A stretch of DNA of 9,323 bases from Sulfurovum sp. (GCA_027029065.1 JALVGO010000218.1:1-9323); one strand, 5' to 3'. Counted from the stretch's first letter, positions 1 to 6,796 are shown. The notes: a model not told the origin generated them from the letters alone. Numbers and translations: made by a program.

Positions 1-156
1 GAACTACGCAATCAAGACTTCTTTTCGGCATTTGGACTCTTTATGGGATATCTTGGCGGGATGGTCTTTCTTAAGGGTGAGGGGGTATTGCCTAAAGATA
101 TTGCTTACTATATAGATGATATTTCCAGAAATATCTACTATGCATTGAAGGCATAA
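1..156 (+). CDS. 3' end of an unidentified gene (possible TetR-type regulator C-terminus), truncated by window edge
   Basis: An open frame runs from the first base to TAA at 154-156 and gives the last 51 residues of a protein that begins upstream. The segment is a glycine- and aromatic-containing helix (FSAFGLFMGYLGGMVFL), a short polar turn, then an acidic-aromatic helix ending NIYYALKA. No catalytic or metal motif is visible. Two terminal helices of this kind suit the ligand-binding C-terminal domain of TetR-family regulators. Two TetR-like operators before hydA (2400-2460) make that idea more attractive, but the DNA-binding domain lies outside the window, so it is inference only. The stop codon is one base from the ATG at 158, so the gene is almost certainly co-transcribed and translationally coupled with the hydrogenase genes that follow. 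Confidence 0.7.
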   Translation, partial: ELRNQDFFSAFGLFMGYLGGMVFLKGEGVLPKDIAYYIDDISRNIYYALKA

Positions 157-157
157 G

Positions 158-1060
158 ATGAGAAACAAGCAGCACGGCAAACCAAGACTGCTTTGGCTGC
201 AATCGATCACCTGTAACGGTAATGCCCACTCTTTTCTAAACCATCCCGATCTTTTTTCCATACTCTCTCATTTTGAACTTGTGTATCATCCCGTACTGGA
301 AACGAAGCACACTTTACAAGATATACTGAAATGTGATGCAGAGTGTGATATTCTCATCATAGAAGGATCACTAAAAGAGAAAGGATTGATGAAAGCCGGT
401 GTTGAAGTGTCATCGGTCATAGAACACTATGCAAGTATAGCAACACATATCATTTCAGTAGGGACATGCGCATCGTTTGGTGGGATGTTTAAGCAGTATG
501 ATCCTGAACATATCACAGGATTTTGCTTTGATGGCGAAGTGCAGACAACGCGCTACAAGCAGTATGCACAAAAACTTATCTCTCTTCCGGGCTGTCCTAT
601 TCATCCCAAATGGCTTGGTTTTGTACTGATGATGATTGTACAAAACAGATCCATTGCCAAAGACTCATTGCGCCGTCCCTTGGAACTTTACGCTCCGACG
701 GTACACACCGGATGTGCTAGAAATGAATATTTTGAATGGAAAGTGGATACAGAAGGGTTTGGGCTTAAAGAGGGATGCCTTTTTTATGAACTGGGATGCC
801 AAGGTCCCTATACGCACGGCAGCTGTAACAAGATACTTTGGAATGACATCAGCTCCAAGACCATAGCGGGCACACCCTGTTTTGGTTGCACGGAACCCGA
901 TTTTCCAAAAACGACCCTCTTTGAAACGGAGACCCGTATGGGTATTCCCGCTACCATGCCATTGGGGATTCCAAGGCGCGCTTACCTGACAGTCACTGGG
1001 GTGGTCAAAAGCTTTAGAATCAAGCGTTTTGAAGAAAGGTTGATCTCCTATGATGATTAA
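158..1060 (+). CDS. Group 2 [NiFe] hydrogenase small subunit (HupU/HupS-like, cytoplasmic)
   Basis: This 300-residue protein is the iron-sulfur electron-transfer subunit of a cytoplasmic [NiFe] hydrogenase. It begins almost directly at the proximal-cluster motif (WLQSITCNGN, C19) and has no twin-arginine leader and no C-terminal anchor, as in group 2 enzymes (cyanobacterial HupS, sensor HupU/HoxB, group 2d). Other proximal ligands are C104 (VGTCASFGG) and C146 (LPGCPIHP). The distal cluster is H183, C186, C207 and C214, and the medial cluster is C223, C241 and C244 (PCFGCTEPDF). The usual second proximal cysteine is Asn22; cyanobacterial HupS is known to have Asn there too. The distal C207-C214 spacing is one residue longer than in HydA of this window. 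The ATG at 158 follows a GAAGG at about 147-151. Its 3' end overlaps the large subunit. The role could be H2 sensing or low-potential electron supply; no sensor kinase gene is visible in the window. Confidence 0.9.
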   Translation: MRNKQHGKPRLLWLQSITCNGNAHSFLNHPDLFSILSHFELVYHPVLETKHTLQDILKCDAECDILIIEGSLKEKGLMKAGVEVSSVIEHYASIATHIISVGTCASFGGMFKQYDPEHITGFCFDGEVQTTRYKQYAQKLISLPGCPIHPKWLGFVLMMIVQNRSIAKDSLRRPLELYAPTVHTGCARNEYFEWKVDTEGFGLKEGCLFYELGCQGPYTHGSCNKILWNDISSKTIAGTPCFGCTEPDFPKTTLFETETRMGIPATMPLGIPRRAYLTVTGVVKSFRIKRFEERLISYDD

Positions 1061-2342
1061 AAAACTGATAGAAAAAATCGAGGGTGAAGCTGAGCTTGAC
1101 TTTACCATGCAAAAAGGTATTGTGGAGGATGTGCGCATCCGCTTCGGATTTTACCGGGGTATTGAAGAGATCCTTGTAGGCAAGGCACCCAGAGATGCAC
1201 TGGTGATCACGCCCCGAGTCTGCGGTATCTGCAACCACGCCCATCTGCTTGCCGCAGTCAGTGCGCTTGAGAACGGTTATGAAAATGCCGGTATTGCTGT
1301 AGCACTGAGCAGCAAAGCGCGATATATCCGTGAATTTACCCTTGCGTGCGAGCTGATACAAAACCATATGAAGTGGTTTTATATGACGATACTTCCACAG
1401 CTTGAGAGATTGACGCAGAGTGAAAATGGCGAGAATCACGCATTGAAGGCATCGTATTTCTCTGGAGTTATTACCAAAGCGTTGGCTATCTTTGCAGGAC
1501 AGTGGCCGCACTCCTCCTACGCTGTTCCCGGGGGTGTAACATGTGATCCAACCTATATCGATGTGATGCAGGCCACGACACTGGTAGATGAAGCGATCCG
1601 TTTTTTTGAACAGGTTGTGATCGGTATGGCGTTGGAGGAGTATAGGCAGATCGATGCTGTAGGCAACCTGCATAAGATAAAAGGTGACTTGGGCAACCTC
1701 CTCTATCTGCTCGGCACCCACGGTATGGCTGAATATGGGAAGAGTCACGATAGATTTATTGCATTTGGTGAAGGACTTGGTATGCACTCTGGTAAGTCCA
1801 TTGCTACTACGGTATCCAAGATCGATGTGCGTTATGTTCAAGAGCGGATACAGGAGGCAAGTACGGCAAAAGCAGTGGCATATAAAAACCGTATGTATGA
1901 GGTCGGACCGCTTGCGCGCGCTATGGTCAATAAAATACCAATCATCAAAAGTCTACACAAACGCTATAAAGATGCAGTACTTACCCGCGTGTTTGCCAGA
2001 GTACACGAAGGAGTCATGCTGTTGTTTTATGCCAAGGAGGTGTTGCAAAAACTCGATTTGAGCGAACCCTCCTGTACACTTGAGAGCAGGCTGCTTTCTG
2101 ATGCGTTTGAAGGAACCGGTGTGGTTGAAGCAGCCCGCGGCTCTTTGGTACACAAGATCAAAGTGGAAGATAAAAAAATCTCACATTATGATATTATTGT
2201 ACCGACACAATGGAATCTAAGCGGCGGTACAGACCAAGAGAAGGGCGTTGCGATTGAAGCGATGTGTGGTGCAGGCAGTATTGAAGAGGCATCGTTTCTT
2301 TTTAGAGCGTTTGATGTCTGTTCTGTTTGTACGACACAATAG
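1050..2342 (+). CDS. Group 2 [NiFe] hydrogenase large subunit (HupV/HupL-like), without maturation tail
   Basis: This is the catalytic subunit partner of the preceding gene, 430 residues, starting inside the 3' end of that gene (ATG 1050; a second in-frame ATG at 1053 is equally possible). The N-terminal KIEGEAELDF matches the conserved IEGH-type Glu region. The first nickel-binding pair is in RVCGICNHAH (C58, C61). A family block EVGPLARAM lies in the second half. The second nickel pair is C424 and C427 in DVCSVC, and the protein ends three residues later (TTQ). Canonical large subunits have DPCxxCxxH followed by a peptide removed by an endopeptidase. Here Pro and the terminal His are replaced and no tail exists, so maturation would need no protease, as described for H2-sensing hydrogenases. 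At 430 residues it is shorter than HydB of this window (587). Whether it is a regulatory or group 2d (reductive TCA-linked) enzyme cannot be settled from the window. Confidence 0.9.
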   Translation: MMIKKLIEKIEGEAELDFTMQKGIVEDVRIRFGFYRGIEEILVGKAPRDALVITPRVCGICNHAHLLAAVSALENGYENAGIAVALSSKARYIREFTLACELIQNHMKWFYMTILPQLERLTQSENGENHALKASYFSGVITKALAIFAGQWPHSSYAVPGGVTCDPTYIDVMQATTLVDEAIRFFEQVVIGMALEEYRQIDAVGNLHKIKGDLGNLLYLLGTHGMAEYGKSHDRFIAFGEGLGMHSGKSIATTVSKIDVRYVQERIQEASTAKAVAYKNRMYEVGPLARAMVNKIPIIKSLHKRYKDAVLTRVFARVHEGVMLLFYAKEVLQKLDLSEPSCTLESRLLSDAFEGTGVVEAARGSLVHKIKVEDKKISHYDIIVPTQWNLSGGTDQEKGVAIEAMCGAGSIEEASFLFRAFDVCSVCTTQ

Positions 2343-2399
2343 TATTTTTTTCTTATTATTTCTATTTGTATCCCACACAATTTTCTATTTTAAAAAAAC

Positions 2400-2413
2400 T
2401 GAATACTCATTCA
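2400..2413. promoter_or_regulatory. Candidate operator A upstream of hydA
   Basis: TGAATACTCATTCA is an imperfect palindrome with arms TGAAT/ATTCA. Its reverse complement (TGAATGAGTATTCA) matches 13 of 14 bases of the element at 2445-2458, so the two are inverted copies. This form is typical of TetR-family operators. The protein that binds it is inferred, not shown. Confidence 0.45.
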
Positions 2414-2419
2414 TACCTC

Positions 2420-2440
2420 TTTAAGTTTAGTTTACTTAAA
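2420..2440. repeat. Inverted repeat between the two candidate operators
   Basis: TTTAAGT (2420-2426) and ACTTAAA (2434-2440) form a perfect 7-bp inverted repeat with a 7-base centre. It lies almost exactly midway between operators A and B, so the region 2400-2458 is a nested inverted repeat. It could be a third protein site or the inner stem of a cruciform or RNA hairpin. Its right arm overlaps the candidate -10. Confidence 0.4.
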
Positions 2441-2442
2441 AT
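2437..2442 (+). promoter_or_regulatory. Candidate -10 element for hydA
   Basis: TAAAAT matches 5 of 6 positions of the sigma-70 -10 consensus. It lies 34 bases before the hydA ATG and would start transcription near 2449, inside operator B. No good -35 is seen; Campylobacterota sigma-70 promoters often lack one and instead have T-rich upstream DNA, which is present at about 2343-2390. An alternative -10 (TATTTT at 2386-2391) cannot be excluded. Confidence 0.3.
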
Positions 2443-2444
2443 AG

Positions 2445-2460
2445 TGAATGAATATTCATT
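2445..2460. promoter_or_regulatory. Candidate operator B upstream of hydA
   Basis: TGAATGAATATTCA (2445-2458) overlaps a perfect 14-bp palindrome AATGAATATTCATT (2447-2460). It lies 16 bases before the hydA ATG, directly upstream of the ribosome-binding site AAGGAG (2466-2471). Occupancy here would cover the expected transcription start, as in repression by TetR-type proteins. Confidence 0.5.
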
Positions 2461-2476
2461 TTAAAAAGGAGAAGCA

Positions 2477-3718
2477 ATGGGTACGGACAAACAAGATGCC
2501 GTAAAGAGCCTGTTTACGGCGCAAAGTGCCAAGGTCGATACGAATAAGGGTGATGCGTACTATGAAAAATTGTATGATCAGTGTCGTGCAAGACTTGATG
2601 AACTCAAAAAACTTGCACCCATCAACAACAGAAGGGATTTTAGAACGGTCATTGAAGAAGAGGGGCTTGAGCGCCGCGACTTTCTGAAATGGGCTTCGGC
2701 AACAACAGCTATGTTGATGCTGCCGGCATCGTTTACGCCTCTGGTAGCCGAGGCTGCTGTCATGATGAACCGCGTACCTGTTGTGTGGATAGAGCTGCAA
2801 GACTGTGCGGGTAACTCCGAAGCGTTGCTGCGTTCCGACGGACCAAAGATTGATGAGATCATCCTCGATATTATCTCTTTGGAGTTTCACGAGACGCTGA
2901 TGGCGCCATCGGGACATCAGGCAGAAAAACAGCTCGAAGAGGCGATAGAACACTTCAAAGGGAAGTACCTTCTCTTTGTTGAAGGATCTATCCCAAGAGG
3001 GCTGGATGGTGCTTACGGAACCATTGGCGCAAAAGCAGAAACATTTATTGACCACCTTACGCGTCTGTCCAAAGATGCTGCTGCGGTTGTTGCCGTTGGT
3101 TCTTGTGCGACATTTGGCGGTATTCCTGCAGCCGCACCCAACCCTACCGATGCAGTAGGGGTAATGGATGTGGTCAAAGGAAAGCCGATCATCAACATTC
3201 CGGCATGTCCTGCCAACCCATCCAATATGGTGGGCGTACTGCTGCACTATGTGCTTACAGGGCAAGTGCCTGAGCTTGATTCGCTGCTGAGACCAAAGTT
3301 TGCCTTTGGATACCGTATCCATGATAATTGTGAAAGACGCGCGCACTTTGATGCGGGTGAGTATGTCGAAGAGTGGGGTGACGAGGGCGCCAAAAATAAC
3401 TTCTGCCTCTACAAAGTCGGCTGTAAAGGCCCCATGACCTTCAACAACTGTTCTATTGTCCGCTACAATGAAGGGGTCAACTGGCCAGTGGGCGTAGGGC
3501 GCGGATGTATCGGGTGTAGTGAACCGGACTTCTGGGACAAGTACGCCTATGAAAGACCAATGGCAAATGCCAACATCAAAGCCCCAACCGGCGGTGTGGA
3601 GAAAACGGTTGATGAGTTTGGTCTTGGATTGTTGACAGCGGCAGGCGTGGGTATTGCGATACATGCGGCAGCAAGTGCCGTTGCAGGTAAAAAAGAGAGT
3701 GAAAGAGAGGAAGCGTAA
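2477..3718 (+). CDS. hydA: Group 1 uptake [NiFe] hydrogenase small subunit HydA (Tat-exported, membrane-anchored)
   Basis: This 413-residue protein is the electron-transfer subunit of the periplasmic, membrane-bound H2-oxidising hydrogenase. The Tat motif ERRDFLKW (R66, R67) is followed by a hydrophobic stretch and a probable cleavage site after AEA (about residue 93). The region before the twin arginines is long (65 residues), polar and probably helical. Mature-protein ligands: proximal C110, C210 (VGSCATFGG) and C244 (IPACPANP); distal H282, C285, C310 and C316; medial C325, C344 and C347 with the P337 expected for a 3Fe-4S cluster. The second proximal cysteine is replaced by Asn113 (DCAGNSE), and the two extra cysteines of O2-tolerant enzymes are absent. 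A hydrophobic helix at about 381-404 anchors the C-terminus. AAGGAG at 2466-2471 sets the start. The stop abuts the hydB ATG. In E. coli nomenclature this is HyaA-like. Confidence 0.97.
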   Translation: MGTDKQDAVKSLFTAQSAKVDTNKGDAYYEKLYDQCRARLDELKKLAPINNRRDFRTVIEEEGLERRDFLKWASATTAMLMLPASFTPLVAEAAVMMNRVPVVWIELQDCAGNSEALLRSDGPKIDEIILDIISLEFHETLMAPSGHQAEKQLEEAIEHFKGKYLLFVEGSIPRGLDGAYGTIGAKAETFIDHLTRLSKDAAAVVAVGSCATFGGIPAAAPNPTDAVGVMDVVKGKPIINIPACPANPSNMVGVLLHYVLTGQVPELDSLLRPKFAFGYRIHDNCERRAHFDAGEYVEEWGDEGAKNNFCLYKVGCKGPMTFNNCSIVRYNEGVNWPVGVGRGCIGCSEPDFWDKYAYERPMANANIKAPTGGVEKTVDEFGLGLLTAAGVGIAIHAAASAVAGKKESEREEA

Positions 3719-5482
3719 ATGGGCAAGAAGCATATTATTGTAGACCCTATCACAAGAATTGAAGGGCATTTGAGAGTTGAAGCGGTGATCGATGAGAACA
3801 ATAAAATAGTAGATGCCTATGCATCTTCTACCATGTTCCGCGGCATGGAAACCATCATGAAAGACAGAGATCCGCGTGATTGTGGACTGATGGCAATGCG
3901 TATTTGCGGGGTCTGTACGGGAACACACTACCAAAGAAGTATTGAGGCGGTTGAAGATGCCTTCAATATTACCATCCCCAAAAATGCAAGATTGGTAAGA
4001 AACCTGATTCAGGGCGCGCTCTATGTCCACGATCACTTGGTGCACTTTTATCACCTGCATGCGCTTGACTTTGTCGATGTGGTTTCTGCAACCAAGGCAG
4101 ATCCGGAAGCAACGGCTGCAGAAGCGGTCAAGTGGGCGAAAGTTGCCGGACACAAACCCTACATCTCTTCTGCCGAAGATTTCAAGGCGATTCAAGACCG
4201 CATTGTAAAGTTTGTCAAAGAGGGAAGATTGGGGATTTTTGGAAACGGTTACTGGGGTAACCCGCACTACAAACTCACGCCTGAACAGAACCTTGTCGGA
4301 GTAGCGCACTACCTCAAAGCGCTGGATATTCAGCGTGATCTGGCAAAAATGCAAGCGATCTTTGGTGGTAAAAACCCGCATCCGCAAAGCATTGTCGTTG
4401 GTGGAGTGACTTGTGTACAAGACATCAAAAACCCTGCGCGCATTGCGCTGTTTAAGACGCTGCTTAAAGAGGGGCGTGAGTTTGTCAAAGGGGCATATTT
4501 GCCAGATGTTTATATGGCAGGTACGATGTACAAAGAGGAAGCAACCGACAAAGAGGCCACCTATAAAGGCGTAGGAGGCACCGGCGGCGGACTCTTGAGC
4601 TATATGTCCTACGGGGATTTTAAGCTGGATGATACTGGATTCTACAAAGCTGCACAACTTTTCCCTTCCGGCTTGGTGCTTGATGGCGATATTAGCAAAG
4701 CTTTAGAGCTTGATCCTTCCAAGATTACTGAAGATGTGACACACGCTTGGTATAAAGGTACCGGCAAGCCTGAGCATCCGTATGAGGGGACAACCATCCC
4801 TGAGTATACTGGGCTTAAAGAGGGTAAAGATGGATACAAATACCTTAAAACCGATGAAAAGTACTCATGGATCAAATCTCCGCGATATGACGGTAAACCT
4901 GTAGAGGTCGGTCCGCTGGCGCGTATGGTTGTCGGGTATGTCAAAGGGGATGAGCGCATCAAGAAATATGTGGGCAATTTCCTTAAGCGTTCAGGTTTGC
5001 CTGTGGAGGTACTCTTCTCAACGGTCGGTCGTACCGCTGCCCGTGCTATTGAGACAGAGCTGATGGCAGATGTAATGATGGAATGGGTGGATGAACTTGC
5101 CAAAAATGTCGCATCTGGTGATGACAGTACATGGACAGAGTTTGACTTTGATGTCGTTGCAAAAGAGTGTAAGGGCGCAGGTATGGCAGAAGCGCCAAGA
5201 GGAGCGCTGGGACACTGGGTAAATATCAAAGATGGTAAAGTAACCAACTATCAGGCCATCGTGCCTTCTACCTGGAATGCAGGCCCAAGAGATGCAAACA
5301 ATCAGCTTGGCGCCTACGAAGCATCACTTATCGGTACAAAGGTGGCAGACCCTGAGCAGCCGCTTGAAATTATCCGTACCATTCACAGCTTTGATCCGTG
5401 TATTGCCTGTGCGGTGCATGTGGTCGATACCAAAGGCAAGGAGTTGGCTGTGTATAAAGTTGATCCTACCTGTGCATTCTAA
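3719..5482 (+). CDS. hydB: Group 1 uptake [NiFe] hydrogenase large subunit HydB (precursor)
   Basis: This is the catalytic Ni-Fe subunit of the respiratory uptake hydrogenase, 587 residues, the usual family length. The N-terminus reads VDPITRIEGHLRVEA with the conserved E15. The first nickel pair is C63 and C66 in RICGVCTGTH; the second is C561 and C564 in DPCIACAVH. After H567 there is a 20-residue tail (starting VVDTKGKEL) that the family removes by endopeptidase cleavage after cofactor insertion. It has no signal peptide and would cross the membrane as a complex with the Tat-bearing HydA. The ATG follows the hydA stop without any gap and is preceded by a purine-rich GAGAGGAAG. All active-site motifs look intact, so this should be a working H2 oxidase. 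It is HyaB/HupL-like. Confidence 0.97.
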   Translation: MGKKHIIVDPITRIEGHLRVEAVIDENNKIVDAYASSTMFRGMETIMKDRDPRDCGLMAMRICGVCTGTHYQRSIEAVEDAFNITIPKNARLVRNLIQGALYVHDHLVHFYHLHALDFVDVVSATKADPEATAAEAVKWAKVAGHKPYISSAEDFKAIQDRIVKFVKEGRLGIFGNGYWGNPHYKLTPEQNLVGVAHYLKALDIQRDLAKMQAIFGGKNPHPQSIVVGGVTCVQDIKNPARIALFKTLLKEGREFVKGAYLPDVYMAGTMYKEEATDKEATYKGVGGTGGGLLSYMSYGDFKLDDTGFYKAAQLFPSGLVLDGDISKALELDPSKITEDVTHAWYKGTGKPEHPYEGTTIPEYTGLKEGKDGYKYLKTDEKYSWIKSPRYDGKPVEVGPLARMVVGYVKGDERIKKYVGNFLKRSGLPVEVLFSTVGRTAARAIETELMADVMMEWVDELAKNVASGDDSTWTEFDFDVVAKECKGAGMAEAPRGALGHWVNIKDGKVTNYQAIVPSTWNAGPRDANNQLGAYEASLIGTKVADPEQPLEIIRTIHSFDPCIACAVHVVDTKGKELAVYKVDPTCAF

Positions 5483-5492
5483 GGAGTATGCT

Positions 5493-6227
5493 ATGAAAAA
5501 AGGATACAAAAAAGTAGAGAGAATGACCTCTGCTATGCGGGCTATTCATTGGGTCAATTTTTTCTCAATGATCGTAGCAATTGCCACGGGGCTTTACATT
5601 GCTGCGCCCTATTATCAGACATTCATTGCCGATCCGGCAGTGGATAAGTATGTGATGGCATGGAACAGATGGGGGCACTTTATTGTTGCGATCATCTTTG
5701 ATGTAACATCGATTGTGGTTGCTTATCTTTATTTCTTTTCAAGATTTGAGAAACCCTACAAGAAGGTGCTCCCTACGGGAAAAAATATCAAAGAGTTCTT
5801 CGCTGTTTTGGCAAATCTGCTTACGCTGAATAGAAGTAAGAAATTTGATTCAAGTCACAGTGACAGTTTCAATACAGTCTTTTTTACCATATTCCATCTT
5901 TTACTTGCGTGGATGTTGTTGACAGGTTTGCAACTCTATGTGCACGGATTGGAATCGGGTGAGAGTAGTATCGGCGCATGGTGGCCGGCAATGCTTCATC
6001 TCTTTACAGACTGGACAATCCCAGCCAGTCATGTTCTGCTGGGGGGCGGACCGACTGCTTCTATTATGGATGTGAGAATTTCGCACCATATAACTATGTG
6101 GCTTATTATTGTATGGGTAGTGTTTCATATCTACTATCAGGTATGGCGAACCATCTTTTGGCAAGAGGGTGATATCGCTATTGCCTTTGGCGGCAGCAAA
6201 TTTGTCAAAAAAGAGAAAGAGGCGTAA
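5493..6227 (+). CDS. hydC: Hydrogenase b-type cytochrome HydC (quinone-reducing membrane subunit)
   Basis: This is the dihaem cytochrome b that anchors HydAB and passes electrons from H2 to (mena)quinone. Starting at ATG 5493, placed six bases after a strong AAGGAG (5481-5486), the protein has 244 residues. The frame is open further upstream into hydB, but that part has no ribosome site and overlaps coding sequence. Four hydrophobic segments lie at about 17-38, 61-84, 127-149 and 197-219. Histidines H19 (RAIHW), H62 (WGHF), H198 and H212 (the last two 14 apart in one helix) sit in the pattern of the four haem-ligand histidines of Wolinella HydC. Further histidines at 122, 135, 151, 169, 180 and 199 include possible quinone-site residues. 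The gene ends inside a hairpin that separates it from hydD. Confidence 0.95.
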   Translation: MKKGYKKVERMTSAMRAIHWVNFFSMIVAIATGLYIAAPYYQTFIADPAVDKYVMAWNRWGHFIVAIIFDVTSIVVAYLYFFSRFEKPYKKVLPTGKNIKEFFAVLANLLTLNRSKKFDSSHSDSFNTVFFTIFHLLLAWMLLTGLQLYVHGLESGESSIGAWWPAMLHLFTDWTIPASHVLLGGGPTASIMDVRISHHITMWLIIVWVVFHIYYQVWRTIFWQEGDIAIAFGGSKFVKKEKEA

Positions 6228-6236
6228 GCCTCTTTT
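6216..6236 (+). terminator. Stop-codon hairpin between hydC and hydD (weak terminator or mRNA processing element)
   Basis: AAAGAGGC (6216-6223) pairs perfectly with GCCTCTTT (6228-6235) around a GTAA loop. The loop contains the hydC stop codon TAA (6225-6227), and GUAA is a GNRA-type tetraloop. Only four T's end the 3' arm (TTTTGG follows), so full termination is doubtful. Partial termination, RNase protection of hydABC mRNA, or lowered hydD output are likelier. Confidence 0.5.
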
Positions 6237-6250
6237 GGTATGGGAGCAGT

Positions 6251-6796
6251 ATGTCAAAACGCATAGCGCTTGTGGGGATGGGTAACATTATGTTTTGTGA
6301 CGAGGGGTTGGGAACCTATCTTGCAAAGTATCTGGAGTCCAATTATGTGATCCCCGAGAGACTTACCATCGTAGATGGCGGTTTGCTTGGATTCTCTTTG
6401 ATGACCTACTATCAGGAGTATGATAAAGTGATGATCGTAGGTACCAATTCAAAAGAGGGAAACCCCGGTGATATCTTCCGTTACAGCGGTGAAGAGATGA
6501 TGGCGCTTGGCAGTACGCGCCAGACAGCAAACGAAGTTGAGCTGACAATGATGCTTGAGATCTGTTCTTTTAGTGAAGCGATGGGGGAAGTGGAGTGCGT
6601 GACCATGATACCCGAAGATATTATTTCGGTCAAAAACGGATTGAGTGATACAGTCTTGAAGAAAATGCCGCTTTTAAGAGATGCTGTTTTGGAGGCACTT
6701 GAAGATGAAGGTATTACACTTGTGCCAAAAGCAGAGTATTTCCCTTTTGAAGCCATACTGCACCAGTGCGCCAATCCGGAGAATGTCCGTCTTTGA
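6251..6796 (+). CDS. hydD: HydD, hydrogenase maturation peptidase family (HyaD/HybD), lacking two nickel ligands
   Basis: By position and fold signature this is the endopeptidase expected to trim the HydB tail. The 181-residue protein starts ALVGMGNIMFCDEGLGTYL, the family's N-terminal glycine-rich motif, with E18 matching nickel ligand Glu16 of E. coli HybD. The family's Asp (HybD Asp62) falls where this protein reads IVGTN, giving Gly64. The family's His (HybD His93) falls in the stretch RQTANEVEL, most likely at Asn95. The only histidine in the protein is H172 near the C-terminus. It may therefore be an altered or inactive peptidase, or a chaperone-like derivative. The length is in the normal range, with a slightly extended C-terminus. 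A GGAG at 6243-6246 precedes the ATG. It lies 23 bases after hydC, beyond the hairpin. Family membership is secure; activity is not. Confidence 0.9.
   Translation: MSKRIALVGMGNIMFCDEGLGTYLAKYLESNYVIPERLTIVDGGLLGFSLMTYYQEYDKVMIVGTNSKEGNPGDIFRYSGEEMMALGSTRQTANEVELTMMLEICSFSEAMGEVECVTMIPEDIISVKNGLSDTVLKKMPLLRDAVLEALEDEGITLVPKAEYFPFEAILHQCANPENVRL

Noticed and set aside
1020..1841. A 273-codon minus-strand open frame opposite the group 2 large subunit
   Set aside because: It is antisense to a gene with clear nickel-binding motifs and has no ribosome site or recognisable family features.
2343..2400. A terminator after the group 2 large subunit
   Set aside because: The stretch is T-rich but I find no stem before the T-tract. 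It looks more like T-rich promoter DNA.
2477..3718. HydA as an O2-tolerant six-cysteine-type hydrogenase
   Set aside because: The two additional proximal cysteines of O2-tolerant enzymes are absent (Gly112 and an Ala near residue 218), and the cluster motif is CAGN.
2456..4657. A 733-codon open frame on the minus strand opposite hydA and hydB
   Set aside because: It lies entirely antisense to two strongly conserved hydrogenase genes, its product is low-complexity in character (rich in Cys, Arg, His and Phe) with no recognisable domain, and long antisense frames arise from codon bias in such genes.
5277..5492. An upstream 72-codon extension of the hydC frame inside hydB
   Set aside because: The extension overlaps conserved hydB coding sequence, while ATG 5493 has a strong AAGGAG six bases upstream and gives the normal cytochrome b N-terminus.
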